64,000 nt of DNA, from assembly GCF_003751085.1 (NCBI RefSeq), contig NZ_RJJY01000002.1, positions 2,542,001 to 2,606,000 of the forward strand, written 5' to 3'. This stretch comes from Micromonospora sp. Llam0. GTDB taxonomy: Bacteria > Actinomycetota > Actinomycetes > Mycobacteriales > Micromonosporaceae. Made by a program: the position numbers and the translations under genes. Shown here one piece after another: positions 1-9,583 of the stretch. The notes under the pieces were generated by a model. The model had not been told where the DNA came from. It did not search any database and saw only the letters and a list, made by a program, of their open reading frames with translations. Within the stretch, counting starts at the first letter, position 1. Every line of letters starts with the position of its first letter.

Positions 1-1400
1 CGACCATGGTGTTGACGGTCGATTTCAGTTCGAGGATCTCACCCTGTGCGTCGACGGTGATCTTCTGCGACAGGTCGCCCTTGGCGACCGCCGTGGAGAC
101 CTGGGCGATGTTCCGTACCTGGGCGGTCAGGTTCGACGCCATCGAGTTGACGTTGTCGGTCAGGTCCCGCCACGTCCCGGCCACCCCGCGCACCTGCGCC
201 TGGCCGCCGAGTTTGCCCTCGGTGCCGACTTCGCGGGCGACCCGGGTGACTTCGTCGGCGAACGACGACAGCTGGTCGACCATGGTGTTGACGGTCGACT
301 TGAGTTCGAGGATCTCGCCGCGTGCGTCGACGGTGATCTTCTGCGACAGGTCGCCCTTGGCGACGGCGGTGGTGACCGAGGCGATGTTGCGGACCTGGCT
401 GGTGAGGTTGGAGGCCATCGAGTTGACGTTGTCGGTGAGGTCGCGCCAGGTGCCGGAGACCCCCTTGACCTGGGCCTGGCCGCCGAGTTTGCCTTCCGTA
501 CCCACTTCCCGGGCGACCCGGGTGACTTCGTCGGCGAACAGCGACAGCTGGTCGACCATGGTGTTGACCGTCGATTTGAGCTCCAGGATCTCGCCGCGTG
601 CGTCGACGGTGATCTTCTGCGACAGGTCGCCCTTGGCGACCGCCGTGGAGACCTGGGAGATGTTACGGACCTGACTGGTCAGGTTGCCGGCCAGCTGGTT
701 CACGTTCTGGGTCAGGTCACGCCACGTCCCGGAGAGCCCACGAACCTGGGCCTGACCACCCAGCTTGCCTTCGATGCCGACTTCGCGGGCCACCCGGGTG
801 ACCTCGTCGGCGAACCACGACAGCTGGTCCACCATCGTGTTGACCGTCGATTTCAGCTCCAGGATCTCGCCCTGGGCGGCAACGGTGATCTTCTGCGACA
901 GGTCGCCCTTGGCGACCGCCGTGGAGACCTGGGCGATGTTCCGTACCTGGGCGGTCAGGTTCGACGCCATCGAGTTGACACTGTCGGTCAGGTCCTTCCA
1001 GGTGCCGGCCACGTTCGGCACCTGGGCCTGCCCGCCCAGCTTGCCCTCCGTACCCACCTCGCGGGCGACCCGGGTGACCTGCTCGGCGAACAACCGCAGC
1101 GTGTCGGTCAGCATGTTGATCGTGTCGGCGAGCTCGGCGACCTCACCCTTGGCCGACACGGTGATCTTCTGCGACAGGTCGCCCCGGGACATCGCGGTGG
1201 CCACCTGGGAGATCGACCGCACCTGGTGGGTCAGGTTGGAGGCCATCGAGTTGACGTTGTCGGTCAGGTCCTTCCAGGTGCCGGAGACCCCCTTGACCCG
1301 CGCCTGACCACCCAGCTTGCCCTCGGTGCCCACCTCCCGGGCGACCCGGGTGACCTCGTCGGCGAACGACGACAGCTGGCCGACCATCGTGTTCACCGTC
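1..1400 (-). repeat. 276-bp in-gene tandem repeats encoding HAMP units
   Basis: The same coding block recurs every 276 bp (for example the NTMV codons near 5, 281, 557, 833), so each unit is 92 codons. Units 277-552 and 553-828 are close to identical at the DNA level, suggesting recent duplication or gene conversion. The unit around 1100 is the most divergent ([14 protein letters not shown] instead of [14 protein letters not shown]). Confidence 0.9.
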
Positions 1401-1846
1401 CGGCCGATCCGCAGAAACTCGCCGCGTAGCGGCTGTCCGTCGATCTCCAGCTCCATGTGCTGGGACAGGTCACCTTCGGCGACCGCCCGGATCACCCGGG
1501 CGATCTCGGTGGTCGGTCGACCCAGGTCGTCGATCAGCGCGTTGATCGCCTGGTGGTTGTCCGCCCAGGCGCCGCCGAAGCCCTCCTCGTCGAGGCGTTC
1601 GCTGAGCCGGCCGTCCCGGCCCACGATCCGACTGATCCGGCGCAGGTCCAGGTGCTGACGTTCCTGCAGCGAGACCACCTCGTTGAAGGCGTCGGCGACC
1701 TCGCCGGCCACCCCGACGCGGCGGGGCAACCGTACCTTCAGATCCCCCTGCCCCACCCGGCGCAGCGCCTCGGCGAGCTCGGTCAGCAGCGCGGTCTCGT
1801 CGATCGCCGGCCGTTGGTCGGAGGACAGCTGTTTCGCGCTGGTCAT
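1..1846 (-). CDS. tandem-HAMP sensor histidine kinase, N-terminal part (runs off left edge)
   Basis: Only the first 615 residues are visible; the kinase core would lie left of position 1. The protein has no obvious membrane segment. After a first HAMP-like block (motif [12 protein letters not shown], about residue 32) it is built from a 92-residue unit repeated about five times, each with the motifs [17 protein letters not shown] and [17 protein letters not shown]. This is the poly-HAMP array of Nik1/group III-type hybrid kinases, which sense osmotic or envelope stress in fungi and are common as cytoplasmic signalling proteins in actinobacteria. The ATG at 1846 was chosen because the coding frame starts there with MTSAKQLSS. 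Divergent from the SpoIIE-type phosphatase at 1958, which may act in the same signalling network (inference). A C-terminal kinase and receiver are expected but not seen. Confidence 0.88.
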   Translation of the reverse strand, partial: MTSAKQLSSDQRPAIDETALLTELAEALRRVGQGDLKVRLPRRVGVAGEVADAFNEVVSLQERQHLDLRRISRIVGRDGRLSERLDEEGFGGAWADNHQAINALIDDLGRPTTEIARVIRAVAEGDLSQHMELEIDGQPLRGEFLRIGRTVNTMVGQLSSFADEVTRVAREVGTEGKLGGQARVKGVSGTWKDLTDNVNSMASNLTHQVRSISQVATAMSRGDLSQKITVSAKGEVAELADTINMLTDTLRLFAEQVTRVAREVGTEGKLGGQAQVPNVAGTWKDLTDSVNSMASNLTAQVRNIAQVSTAVAKGDLSQKITVAAQGEILELKSTVNTMVDQLSWFADEVTRVAREVGIEGKLGGQAQVRGLSGTWRDLTQNVNQLAGNLTSQVRNISQVSTAVAKGDLSQKITVDARGEILELKSTVNTMVDQLSLFADEVTRVAREVGTEGKLGGQAQVKGVSGTWRDLTDNVNSMASNLTSQVRNIASVTTAVAKGDLSQKITVDARGEILELKSTVNTMVDQLSSFADEVTRVAREVGTEGKLGGQAQVRGVAGTWRDLTDNVNSMASNLTAQVRNIAQVSTAVAKGDLSQKITVDAQGEILELKSTVNTMV

Positions 1847-1957
1847 AACTCCTCGCTCAGCTCTGGGAGTGGGCTGACCTCATCATTGCTCGACTACCGT
1901 GGCAGATGCGAGGCGCATGCCCGCACCAATCTGTCAGGGGATCGGAGGAACCGGCAG

Positions 1958-4108
1958 GTGACAGCTAGGGCCGAGCGTTCCGCCACCGGTACCGGGAGTG
2001 AGCATGTCCGGCGGGTCCGCCTACCGGCCGACCGACGGACCCCGGCCACCGCACGCGCGGTGGTCAGGTCGGTACTGTCCGAAGCTGCCCTGGATGAACT
2101 GATCAACGAGGCCCTGCTGCTCACCACCGAGCTGTCGACCAACGCGGTGGTGCACGCCGGCACCGAGCTGGTCATCGAGGTGGTGGCCGACCCGGTCGGG
2201 CTGACCGTCACGGTCACCGACTTCGCCGCCGGCCCGATCGAGAACGTCGCCGCGCTGCCCCGCAACGAGCGGCAGAACATCTCCGAGGTGTCCGAGCGAG
2301 GCCGGGGCCTGCTCCTCGTCGACCACTTCGCCAGCCGTTGGGGCACCACCCACCTGCGGACCGGCAAGGGGGTCTGGTTCCGGCTCGACCGGCACGGCAC
2401 CCCACCGGCACCGGACGACTGGTTCCCACCGTGGCCGGCCGGCACCCGGCCGGCACCCACCGACGACGATGATCACCACGCACGGCCGCCCGCCGCGCCG
2501 AGCGCCGGGACACTCGCCGCACTGATGCAGGCCGGGCCGGAACCACACGCCGACGATCCGCTCGCGGACCTGGCCGGCAGCCTGCTCGCCCGGGTCGCGG
2601 ACCTGGTCGGCGCGGCCGGTGGCACCGTCCGGCTGGACCGCGGCGACGGCAACGGCACCCAGGTCCTGGCACGGTACGGCCGGCAGCCGCGCTCCGGTGA
2701 ACTGCTGCGCGTACCACTGACCGTGCACCGGCCGTACTCCGGGGAACTCGAACTCGACGCCGCGCCGTCGGACTACGCCCGGCCGCTGGCCGCGCTCGTC
2801 GCCGAGCGGCTGTCGCTGCACCTGGAGAACGACCGGCTGCGCCGCGCCGACCTGCGCCGGCAGACCTGGCTGACCTTCCTGGCCGAGGCGAGTGAACTGC
2901 TCGCCCAATCACTCGACGTCGACCTGACGATGGCGCTGATCCCGCAGCTGGTGGTGCCCCGGCTCGGCCGGTGGTGCGCGGTGCACACCGCGGACGAGTG
3001 GGGCCAGCTGCAGCTGGCCGCCGCGAGCCACGCCGACGAGACGGTGCTGCCCGCGCTGCATGCCGCGCTGCGCGAGTCCGGCCCCGACTCGGTGCTGGCC
3101 CGGCTGCGGGAGGCGTCGCGCAGCGGATCACAGGTGCCGCTCGGCGCACCGATGGAGGGCTTCGCCGTACCGCTGGTGGCCCGGGGCCAGCGGCTCGGCA
3201 CCCTCGCGGTCGGCCGGCACCAGCGGCACCGGCACGACCCGGACGAGGTGTCGGTGCTGGAGGACGTCGCCCGGCGGGCCGCGCTGGCCATCGACAACGC
3301 CCGGATCCATCAGGAACGCCGACGGGTCGCACACACCCTGCAACAGTCCCTGCTGCCACCGGGGCTGCCCACCATCGGCGGGATCGGGCTGGCCGCCGAG
3401 TACGTGCCCAGCGGCGACGCGGTCGAGGTCGGCGGGGACTTCTACGACGTGGTGCCGCTGTCGGAGGGCCGCTGGCTGGTGGTGGTCGGCGACGTGTCCG
3501 GCAAGGGGGTGCAGGCGGCCACCGTCACCGGGCTGGTCCGGGACGTCATTCGGGTGCTGGTACGCGACGGAAAGGCGTTGCCGGAGGTGCTGGTCCGGCT
3601 CAACGACACGCTCGTCGAGCGGGGCGGTGGGCGCTACTGCACGCTCGCCATGGCCGCCGTGACGGTCACCGCCGACCAGCGGCTGGACGTCCGGCTGCAC
3701 CTGGCCGGCCACGACCGGCCGGTGCTGATCAGCGGGTACGGGCAGGCCCGGTTCGTCGGTGCCGGCGGCACCGCGCTCGGGCTGCTGGAGGAGATCGTCG
3801 CGCCGTCGGTGGAGCTCAGCCTGGCACCCGGCGACTCGCTGGTCTTCTACACCGACGGGATCACCGAGCGGCGCAACGGGCGGGAGCTGTTCGGCACCGA
3901 GCGGCTGCGTCGCGCCGCGGCACCGCTGGCCGGCTTCTCCGCCGACGTGGTGGCGGCCCGGCTGCGCACCACGACGCTGGACTTCTCGGTCGAGGCGCCC
4001 CGCGACGACATCGCGATCCTGGTGGTGCGCAACGAGCCGGCGGCGAAGGCCGGCCCGGCCGGCTCTCGCCGCCCACCCAGATCGGCGCGTGACCCGCTGA
4101 CCGGGTGA
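1958..4108 (+). CDS. HATPase-GAF-SpoIIE (PP2C) serine phosphatase
   Basis: A 716-residue cytoplasmic regulator. Residues about 20-130 are an RsbW-like ATPase (N box LSTNAVVHAG, G box GRGLLLVDHF) that would phosphorylate an anti-sigma antagonist. Residues about 210-440 look like one or two GAF-type sensor regions. Residues about 455-690 are a SpoIIE/RsbU PP2C phosphatase with metal-binding motifs VGGDFYDV (about 491), GDVSGKG (about 510), YTDGITE (about 629) and DDIAILV (about 683). Kinase and phosphatase in one chain suggests a partner-switching hub acting on a STAS protein such as that at 7745 (inference). The GTG at 1958 follows a GGAGG Shine-Dalgarno at about 1944; the open frame continues upstream but without family sequence. 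Confidence 0.9.
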   Translation: MTARAERSATGTGSEHVRRVRLPADRRTPATARAVVRSVLSEAALDELINEALLLTTELSTNAVVHAGTELVIEVVADPVGLTVTVTDFAAGPIENVAALPRNERQNISEVSERGRGLLLVDHFASRWGTTHLRTGKGVWFRLDRHGTPPAPDDWFPPWPAGTRPAPTDDDDHHARPPAAPSAGTLAALMQAGPEPHADDPLADLAGSLLARVADLVGAAGGTVRLDRGDGNGTQVLARYGRQPRSGELLRVPLTVHRPYSGELELDAAPSDYARPLAALVAERLSLHLENDRLRRADLRRQTWLTFLAEASELLAQSLDVDLTMALIPQLVVPRLGRWCAVHTADEWGQLQLAAASHADETVLPALHAALRESGPDSVLARLREASRSGSQVPLGAPMEGFAVPLVARGQRLGTLAVGRHQRHRHDPDEVSVLEDVARRAALAIDNARIHQERRRVAHTLQQSLLPPGLPTIGGIGLAAEYVPSGDAVEVGGDFYDVVPLSEGRWLVVVGDVSGKGVQAATVTGLVRDVIRVLVRDGKALPEVLVRLNDTLVERGGGRYCTLAMAAVTVTADQRLDVRLHLAGHDRPVLISGYGQARFVGAGGTALGLLEEIVAPSVELSLAPGDSLVFYTDGITERRNGRELFGTERLRRAAAPLAGFSADVVAARLRTTTLDFSVEAPRDDIAILVVRNEPAAKAGPAGSRRPPRSARDPLTG

Positions 4109-4113
4109 CCCGG

Positions 4114-5379
4114 TCACGACCCGCCGGTGAACCGGCCGGGTGCCAGTCGGTGCTGTGGGTCGAACCGTTGCTTGAGCTCCCGTAACCGGGGCAGGCCCGG
4201 CCGGTGGCCCCAGATGTCGACAGCCCGCCGGACCTCGGCGGGCGCGGCCAGCACCACGCAACTGCCGCTGCGCGCCAGCAGCACCGCCCGAACCGTCGCC
4301 AGGGTCTCGGCGACCCGCTCCGGCGGCGTCGACCCGGGGAGTACGGCGTGCACCAGGCCGGTGCCGACCGAGCCGCGGACACCGATGGGCGCGCCGAGCG
4401 CGTCGCGCACCGCGTAGATCGCGGCGTGCAGGTGCGCGGCCGGTACGTCGAGCCGCAGAGCGATGTCGGTGGCGGTGAACGGGTAGCGCCGCCACCAGAC
4501 CGGCTGCCGGGCGGTGTCGACGGCGTCGCCGCCGAGCAGTGCCGCCGCCCGGCCGGCGCGTTGCCGGTTCGGACCCGGCTCGCCTTCGAACAGCACCGCG
4601 AGCTGCCCGCCGGGCGGCACCTGGGACGGCCGGACGGTACGCGCGGCGTGTGCCGGCAGATCCAGCTCGACCGCCACCGGGTGCAGCCCGTCGACGGTCA
4701 GCTCGCCGACCAGGTCGCGTACCTCCAGTGGGGTGTGCACGGTGCGTCGCACCCAGCGTCGGTCGGCCGGCACCGGCTGCAGCCGGACCGTCGCGGCGAC
4801 CAGCACCGCCAGGGCGCCCTGCGAACCGCAGAGCAGGTGGGGCAGCTCGTCACCGGCGTCGGTCTCCGCCGCCGTCCGGACCAGCTGCCCGGCGGCGTCG
4901 ACGTAGTCGACCCCGGTCACGTGCCGGCACGGCGGACCGTGCCGGTGGCTCAACGGTCCGGTCTCGTCGGTGGCGACGATCCCGCCGACCGTCGCCGACG
5001 CGGAGGGCGGGTCCAGTGGCATCCGCCAGCCGGCCCGGCCGACGGCCTGCTGGGCGGTGTGCAGCGGGGTGCCCGCGCCGACCTGGACGGTGCGCGAACC
5101 TGGCGGGCGGTGCCAGACGCCGGCCAGCCGGGAGGTGTCCAGCACGATGTCCACGTGGGACGGCGGAGTCCACCAGTCCAGTTTGCTGCCGGAGCCGCGC
5201 GGGATCAGGGTCAGATCCCGTTCGGCGCACAGGCGCAGCACCTCGGCGGTCGCCGAGGCCGTGCCCGGTGCCGCCACCCAACGCGGAGCGGCGGCCGCCA
5301 CCTCGTCGTCGGGGCCAGCGTCCCGTACGTGCGCGGCACCACAGATCTCAGCCAGTCGAGCGGCCACGTCCTGAATCAC
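4114..5379 (-). CDS. FAD-binding oxidoreductase, GlcE/FAD_binding_4 type
   Basis: A 421-residue soluble protein with the PCMH-type FAD-binding fold: a P-loop-like segment LIPRGSGSKLDWW (about residue 55), TVGGIVATDETGPL (about 140) and GSQGALAVLVAATVRL (about 205). Family members oxidise alpha-hydroxy acids, often as the GlcE subunit of glycolate oxidase, but no GlcD or GlcF neighbour is present, so the substrate is unknown. The GTG at 5379 was preferred over upstream starts because VIQDVAARLAEIC begins the family sequence and a GGGGGG purine tract lies about 9 nt upstream. It ends 5 bp from the convergent phosphatase gene and is divergent from the peptidase at 5489. Confidence 0.82.
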   Translation of the reverse strand: MIQDVAARLAEICGAAHVRDAGPDDEVAAAAPRWVAAPGTASATAEVLRLCAERDLTLIPRGSGSKLDWWTPPSHVDIVLDTSRLAGVWHRPPGSRTVQVGAGTPLHTAQQAVGRAGWRMPLDPPSASATVGGIVATDETGPLSHRHGPPCRHVTGVDYVDAAGQLVRTAAETDAGDELPHLLCGSQGALAVLVAATVRLQPVPADRRWVRRTVHTPLEVRDLVGELTVDGLHPVAVELDLPAHAARTVRPSQVPPGGQLAVLFEGEPGPNRQRAGRAAALLGGDAVDTARQPVWWRRYPFTATDIALRLDVPAAHLHAAIYAVRDALGAPIGVRGSVGTGLVHAVLPGSTPPERVAETLATVRAVLLARSGSCVVLAAPAEVRRAVDIWGHRPGLPRLRELKQRFDPQHRLAPGRFTGGS

Positions 5380-5488
5380 CGTCGAGTCACCCCCCCGCGC
5401 TGATCGTACACGTGTTCTAATCGATCCGGGTGGCCGTGCGGCGTGCCGCCGCGACCGGGCCGCCCGCTCCGGGCGGTACCGTGGCCGG

Positions 5489-7576
5489 GTGACGACCCAG
5501 ACACCGGTTCCGCCGACCGCCAAGCGTGTCCCGACCGAGCGCGTCCATCACGGCGACACGGTCGTCGACGACTACGCCTGGCTCGCCGCCAAGGACGACC
5601 CGGACACGATCGCCTACCTGCAGGCGGAGAACGCCTACACCGAGGGTGCCACGGCGCACCTCGCCGCGCTGCGCGAAACACTGTTCGGCGAGACGAAGCG
5701 GCGTACCCAGGAGACCGACCTGTCGGTGCCGACCCGCAAGGGCGACCACTGGTACTACACCCGAACCGTCGAAGGCCAGCAGTACGGCATCCACTGCCGG
5801 CTCGCGGTCCGGCCCGGCGAGTCGGCCCCGCCGGCCACTGTCGACGGCGTGTCGATCGACGGCGAGGAGATCCTGCTCGACGGCAACGCCCTCGCCGAGG
5901 GGCACGACTTCTTCGCGCTGGGCACCTTCGACGTCAGCCCGGACGGCCGCTGGTTGGCGTACTCCACCGACTTCTCCGGCGACGAGCGCTTCACCCTGCG
6001 GATCAAGGATCTGTCCACTGGCGAGGTGCTGCCCGACGAGGTGCCGTCGACCTTCTACGGCACCGCCTGGTCGGCCGACGGCAGCGCGCTGTTCTACCTG
6101 ACCGTGGACGACGCGTGGCGCCCGTACCGGGTCTGGCGCCACCTGGTCGGCACCGGCGCGGACCGCGACGTGATCGTCCACCAGGAGGACGACGAGCGGT
6201 TCTGGGTCGGCGTCGAGCTGACCCGCTCCGAGCGGTTCATCCTGATCGACGCGCACAGCAAGACCACCAGCGAGGTACGGGCACTGCCGGCCACCGACCC
6301 GACCGCCGAGCCGGTGGTCATCGCCCCGCGTCGGCAGGGGGTGGACTACTCGGTCGAGCACCACGGGCACCGGTTCCTGATCCTGCACAACGACGGCGCC
6401 GAGGACTTCGCCCTCGCGTACACCTCTGTGGACGCCCCCGGCGACTGGGTTCCGCTGATCGGGCACACCCCCGGCACCCGGCTCGAATCGGTGGACGCGT
6501 TCGCCAACCACCTGGTGGTGTCGCTGCGTACCGACGGACTGACCGGGCTGCGGGTGCTCCCGGTCGGCAGTACCGACACCTTCGACATCGAGTTCCCCGA
6601 ACCGATCTACAGCGTCGGGCTGGACGCCAACCCCGAGTACACCACCACCAGCCTGCGGATCCGGTACACCTCGCTGATCACCCCCGACTCCATCTACGAC
6701 TACGACCTGGTCACCCGTGACCTGGCGCTGCGCAAGCGCAAGCCGGTGCTCGGCGGCTACGACCCGGCCGGCTACGAGCAGCACCGGGAATGGGCGGTCG
6801 CCGACGACGGCACCCGGGTGCCGATCTCGGTGGTGTGCCGCGCCGGGACCCCCCGGGACGGTTCCGCGCCGTGCGTGATCTACGGGTACGGGTCGTACGA
6901 GATCAGCATGGACCCGTGGTTCTCGGTGCCCCGGCTGTCGTTGCTGGACCGTGGCGTGGTGTTCGCCGTCGCACACGTGCGGGGCGGCGGTGAGCTGGGC
7001 CGGCGTTGGTACGACGACGGCAAGATGATGGCCAAGAAGAACTCGTTCACCGACTTCGTGGCCTGCGCGCGACACCTGGTGAAGGCGGGCTGGACCACCT
7101 CGGACCGGCTGATCGCCCGGGGCGGTTCAGCCGGTGGGCTGCTGATGGGCGCGGTGGTCAACCTCGCCCCGGACGCGTTCGGCGGCATCGTGGCGCAGGT
7201 GCCGTTCGTGGACGCGCTGAACACGATCCTCGACCCGACGCTGCCGTTGACGGTCACCGAATGGGAGGAATGGGGCAACCCCCTGGAAGATCCCGACGTG
7301 TACGCGTACATGCGCTCGTACACCCCGTACGAGAACGTCTCCGCCGTCGACTACCCGCCGATCCTGGCCGTGACCAGCCTCAACGACACCCGGGTCTTCT
7401 ACCACGAGCCGGCGAAGTGGGTGGCGAAACTGCGCGCGGTGGCCCCCGACGGGTCGTACCTGCTGAAGACGGAGATGGGTGCCGGTCACGGCGGCCCGAG
7501 CGGGCGCTACGACGCCTGGCACGAGGAGGCCTTCGTCACGGCCTGGATCCTGGACCGGGTGGGGCTGGCCGGCTGA
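5489..7576 (+). CDS. prolyl oligopeptidase family (S9A), oligopeptidase B-like
   Basis: A 695-residue cytoplasmic serine peptidase with no signal peptide. Residues 1-410 form the seven-bladed propeller that restricts access to peptides; the C-terminal alpha/beta-hydrolase carries the nucleophile in RGGSAGGLLMG (Ser about 546), Asp in LNDTRVFYHEP (about 632) and His in GAGHGGPSGRYD (about 667). The length and the YGSYE...RGGGELGRRWYDDGK region fit oligopeptidase B, which cleaves after basic residues in short peptides. The GTG at 5489 gives MTTQTPVPPTAKRVP; no better start is seen. It is followed by a strong hairpin terminator, so it is probably monocistronic. Confidence 0.9.
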   Translation: MTTQTPVPPTAKRVPTERVHHGDTVVDDYAWLAAKDDPDTIAYLQAENAYTEGATAHLAALRETLFGETKRRTQETDLSVPTRKGDHWYYTRTVEGQQYGIHCRLAVRPGESAPPATVDGVSIDGEEILLDGNALAEGHDFFALGTFDVSPDGRWLAYSTDFSGDERFTLRIKDLSTGEVLPDEVPSTFYGTAWSADGSALFYLTVDDAWRPYRVWRHLVGTGADRDVIVHQEDDERFWVGVELTRSERFILIDAHSKTTSEVRALPATDPTAEPVVIAPRRQGVDYSVEHHGHRFLILHNDGAEDFALAYTSVDAPGDWVPLIGHTPGTRLESVDAFANHLVVSLRTDGLTGLRVLPVGSTDTFDIEFPEPIYSVGLDANPEYTTTSLRIRYTSLITPDSIYDYDLVTRDLALRKRKPVLGGYDPAGYEQHREWAVADDGTRVPISVVCRAGTPRDGSAPCVIYGYGSYEISMDPWFSVPRLSLLDRGVVFAVAHVRGGGELGRRWYDDGKMMAKKNSFTDFVACARHLVKAGWTTSDRLIARGGSAGGLLMGAVVNLAPDAFGGIVAQVPFVDALNTILDPTLPLTVTEWEEWGNPLEDPDVYAYMRSYTPYENVSAVDYPPILAVTSLNDTRVFYHEPAKWVAKLRAVAPDGSYLLKTEMGAGHGGPSGRYDAWHEEAFVTAWILDRVGLAG

Positions 7577-7593
7577 CCCGACCGGCGGTCGGG

Positions 7594-7641
7594 CCCGCCG
7601 CGACCGGCGTCATCGCCGCGATGAACGCCGGTCGCGGCGGG
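7594..7641 (+). terminator. 16-bp stem terminator after the S9 peptidase
   Basis: Perfect inverted repeat: left arm 7594-7609 (CCCGCCGCGACCGGCG), right arm 7626-7641. The 16-nt loop itself pairs (TCATCG/CGATGA), giving an almost continuous hairpin. No U tract, as is usual in actinobacteria. Confidence 0.75.
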
Positions 7642-7744
7642 TTCCCGACGGCCTGGGATTATGGTGACGGGGCAACGAACTCCCGGTCCTGCGCGGACGA
7701 CAGCAAGTGGAGTACCGTTCGAGCGGAATGGCTGGAGGTCTCGA

Positions 7745-8101
7745 ATGTCCCTGACGGTGCAGACGGAGCAGCGTGGCGACGTCGTCGTCGTGTCGGTCGG
7801 TGGTGAGTTGGACATGGCCACCGCGCCCCAACTCCAGGACCAGATAACGGATCTACTGGACAAAGGCCGCAGCCGGCTGGTCTTCGACCTGGCCGACGTG
7901 TCGTTCTGCGACTCCACCGGTCTGTCGGTCTTCGTCCGGGCGAAGAACGGGTGCGACGAGGCCGGCGGCGTCGTCCGGCTCGCCGCACCGCAGCGCGGGG
8001 TGTTGCGCATCCTGGAAGTCAGTGGCCTGGTCGAGGTCCTGCAGACCTTCCCGACCGTCGACGAAGCGGTCTCGGCCCCCCAGCCGGCTCCAGCCGACTG
8101 A
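7745..8101 (+). CDS. STAS-domain anti-anti-sigma factor
   Basis: A 118-residue single STAS domain. The segment FDLADVSFCDSTGLSVF (about residues 45-60) carries the conserved phosphorylatable serine (DST) recognised by RsbW-type kinases; in the unphosphorylated form such proteins bind the anti-sigma factor and release a sigma factor. ATG 7745 is preceded by GGAGG at about 7734. No anti-sigma or sigma gene is adjacent; the SpoIIE/HATPase protein at 1958 is a possible partner (inference). Its last 83 bp overlap tail to tail with the MFS gene on the other strand. Confidence 0.88.
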   Translation: MSLTVQTEQRGDVVVVSVGGELDMATAPQLQDQITDLLDKGRSRLVFDLADVSFCDSTGLSVFVRAKNGCDEAGGVVRLAAPQRGVLRILEVSGLVEVLQTFPTVDEAVSAPQPAPAD

Positions 8102-9533
8102 CTGACGCGGCGGTGCCCGCCTCGTCCTCGATCCAGCGCGGCCGGGCGATCGCCCAGCCTGTGCCGGTCTGCACCAGCAGCGCCACACCCAGCAGACCGA
8201 TCGGCACCAACCAGCCGCCGGTCTGCTCGTACAGCAGACCCACCGAGAGCGGGCCGAGCGCGGCGATCAGGTAACCGGTGCTCTGGGTGAACGCCGACAA
8301 CGACACGACGCCGGCCCCGGTCCGGGCCCGGAGCCCGATCATCGCCAGCGCCAGCGGGAAGGTGCCCTGGCCGAGCGCGAGCAGCACCATCCACACCAGG
8401 GCACCCTGGTACGGCAGCCAGAGCAGCCCCGCGTAGCTGAGCGCGGACGCCACGGCGGTACCGAGCACCAGCGGCCGCAGACTCGACATCCGGGCGGCCA
8501 GCGTCGGCATCAGCAGCGCGATCGGGACAGCGACCGCGGTCACCCCGGCCAGCAGCAGCCCGGCGGTTTCCGGCCGGAAACCGGCGTCGCGGAACACCTG
8601 CGCCAGCCAACCCATCTGGGCGTACGCGCCGAACGACTGTGCGCCGAAGAAGCCGGCCATCAGCCAACCGAGCCGGGTCCGGCCCGGTCGGATCACGGCC
8701 GTCGCGTCCGGCCGCGCCAGCGGCCGCAGACCGGCGCCCCGCTTTGTCGCACCGACGACCGTGGCCGCCGGGCGTCGTCGGTCCCGCCAGGCGACCGGCA
8801 CCCAGAACACCGCGGCGGCGACCGCGATCAGCGCCCAGAAGCCGAGCCCGACCCGCCAACTGCCGGCCGCGTGGGCGATCGGGACCGCGGTGCCGGCCGA
8901 CACCGACGCGCCGATCGTCAACGACATCATGTACGCACCGGTGACCAGGCCGGCCCGATGCGGGAAGTACTGCCGAACCAGCATCGGCAGCAGCACGTTC
9001 GCCACCGCGATCCCGGCCAGGGCCAGGGCGCTGGTCGCCACGAACAACCAGGCGGAACTGGTGGTGACCCGGAGCAGTTGACCGGTGGCGAGCGCCGCCA
9101 TCGAGGCCACCAGCAGCCGTGGTGGCGAGAATCGGCGGACCAGCCAGGGGGTGAACGCGCCGACCGAGGCGAAGGCCAACGCCGGCAGCATGGTCACCAC
9201 GCCGGCCAGCAGGCCGGACAGTGCCAGGCCGGTACGGACCTCGTCCAGCAGCGGGCCGAGGCTGGTGATCGCGAGCCGCAGGTTGAGCGCGACGAGGATC
9301 ATCGCGATCAGCACCACGACCGTGCCGCGCCGGCCGGCCCCGGCCGTCGCCGTCCCGGCCGGTGCGGTGGCCGGCACCGGCTCGGTCCGCCCCGGCGCGG
9401 CCGGCCTTGGTGGGCTCTGCGCTGGCGCGGTCGGCCCCGGCACGGCCGGCCCCGATGGGGTCCGCCCCGGCGCGGTCGGCCCTGGTGTGGTCCGGGCAGC
9501 CGGGCGGCCGGTGAGGGCGGTTGGCGGAGTCAT
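8019..9533 (-). CDS. MFS transporter, CynX/NimT (cyanate/nitroimidazole) subfamily
   Basis: A 504-residue inner-membrane transporter with about 12 hydrophobic segments after a proline/alanine-rich cytoplasmic N-terminus of about 60 residues. The segment LNLRLAITSLGPLLDEVRTGL directly after TM1 is diagnostic of the CynX/NimT group, whose members move cyanate, 2-nitroimidazole or other small anions and drugs; the substrate here is not known. ATG 9533 (MTPPTALTG) or the in-frame ATG 9542 are both possible, and neither has a good Shine-Dalgarno, so the mRNA may be leaderless. Divergent from a GntR regulator across a palindrome at 9547-9563 that overlaps the promoter region. Confidence 0.85.
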   Translation of the reverse strand: MTPPTALTGRPAARTTPGPTAPGRTPSGPAVPGPTAPAQSPPRPAAPGRTEPVPATAPAGTATAGAGRRGTVVVLIAMILVALNLRLAITSLGPLLDEVRTGLALSGLLAGVVTMLPALAFASVGAFTPWLVRRFSPPRLLVASMAALATGQLLRVTTSSAWLFVATSALALAGIAVANVLLPMLVRQYFPHRAGLVTGAYMMSLTIGASVSAGTAVPIAHAAGSWRVGLGFWALIAVAAAVFWVPVAWRDRRRPAATVVGATKRGAGLRPLARPDATAVIRPGRTRLGWLMAGFFGAQSFGAYAQMGWLAQVFRDAGFRPETAGLLLAGVTAVAVPIALLMPTLAARMSSLRPLVLGTAVASALSYAGLLWLPYQGALVWMVLLALGQGTFPLALAMIGLRARTGAGVVSLSAFTQSTGYLIAALGPLSVGLLYEQTGGWLVPIGLLGVALLVQTGTGWAIARPRWIEDEAGTAASVSRLEPAGGPRPLRRRSGRSAGPRPGH

Positions 9534-9546
9534 GCCGTCCATCCTA

Positions 9547-9563
9547 AAATCATGGGATGATTT
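9547..9563. promoter_or_regulatory. GntR operator between divergent MFS and regulator genes
   Basis: AAATCATGGGATGATTT is a perfect 7-3-7 palindrome and is AT-rich in a GC-rich genome. It lies 13 bp from the MFS start and 20 bp from the regulator start, so a bound dimer would block both promoters. Assignment to the adjacent FadR-type regulator is inference. Confidence 0.6.
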
Positions 9564-9583
9564 ATGGTCGGGTGATGTAACCG

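Noticed and set aside
1..1400. Regular repeats on the left edge considered as CRISPR or satellite DNA
   Set aside because: The period of 276 bp is an exact multiple of three and keeps one frame with HAMP motifs; it is a protein repeat.
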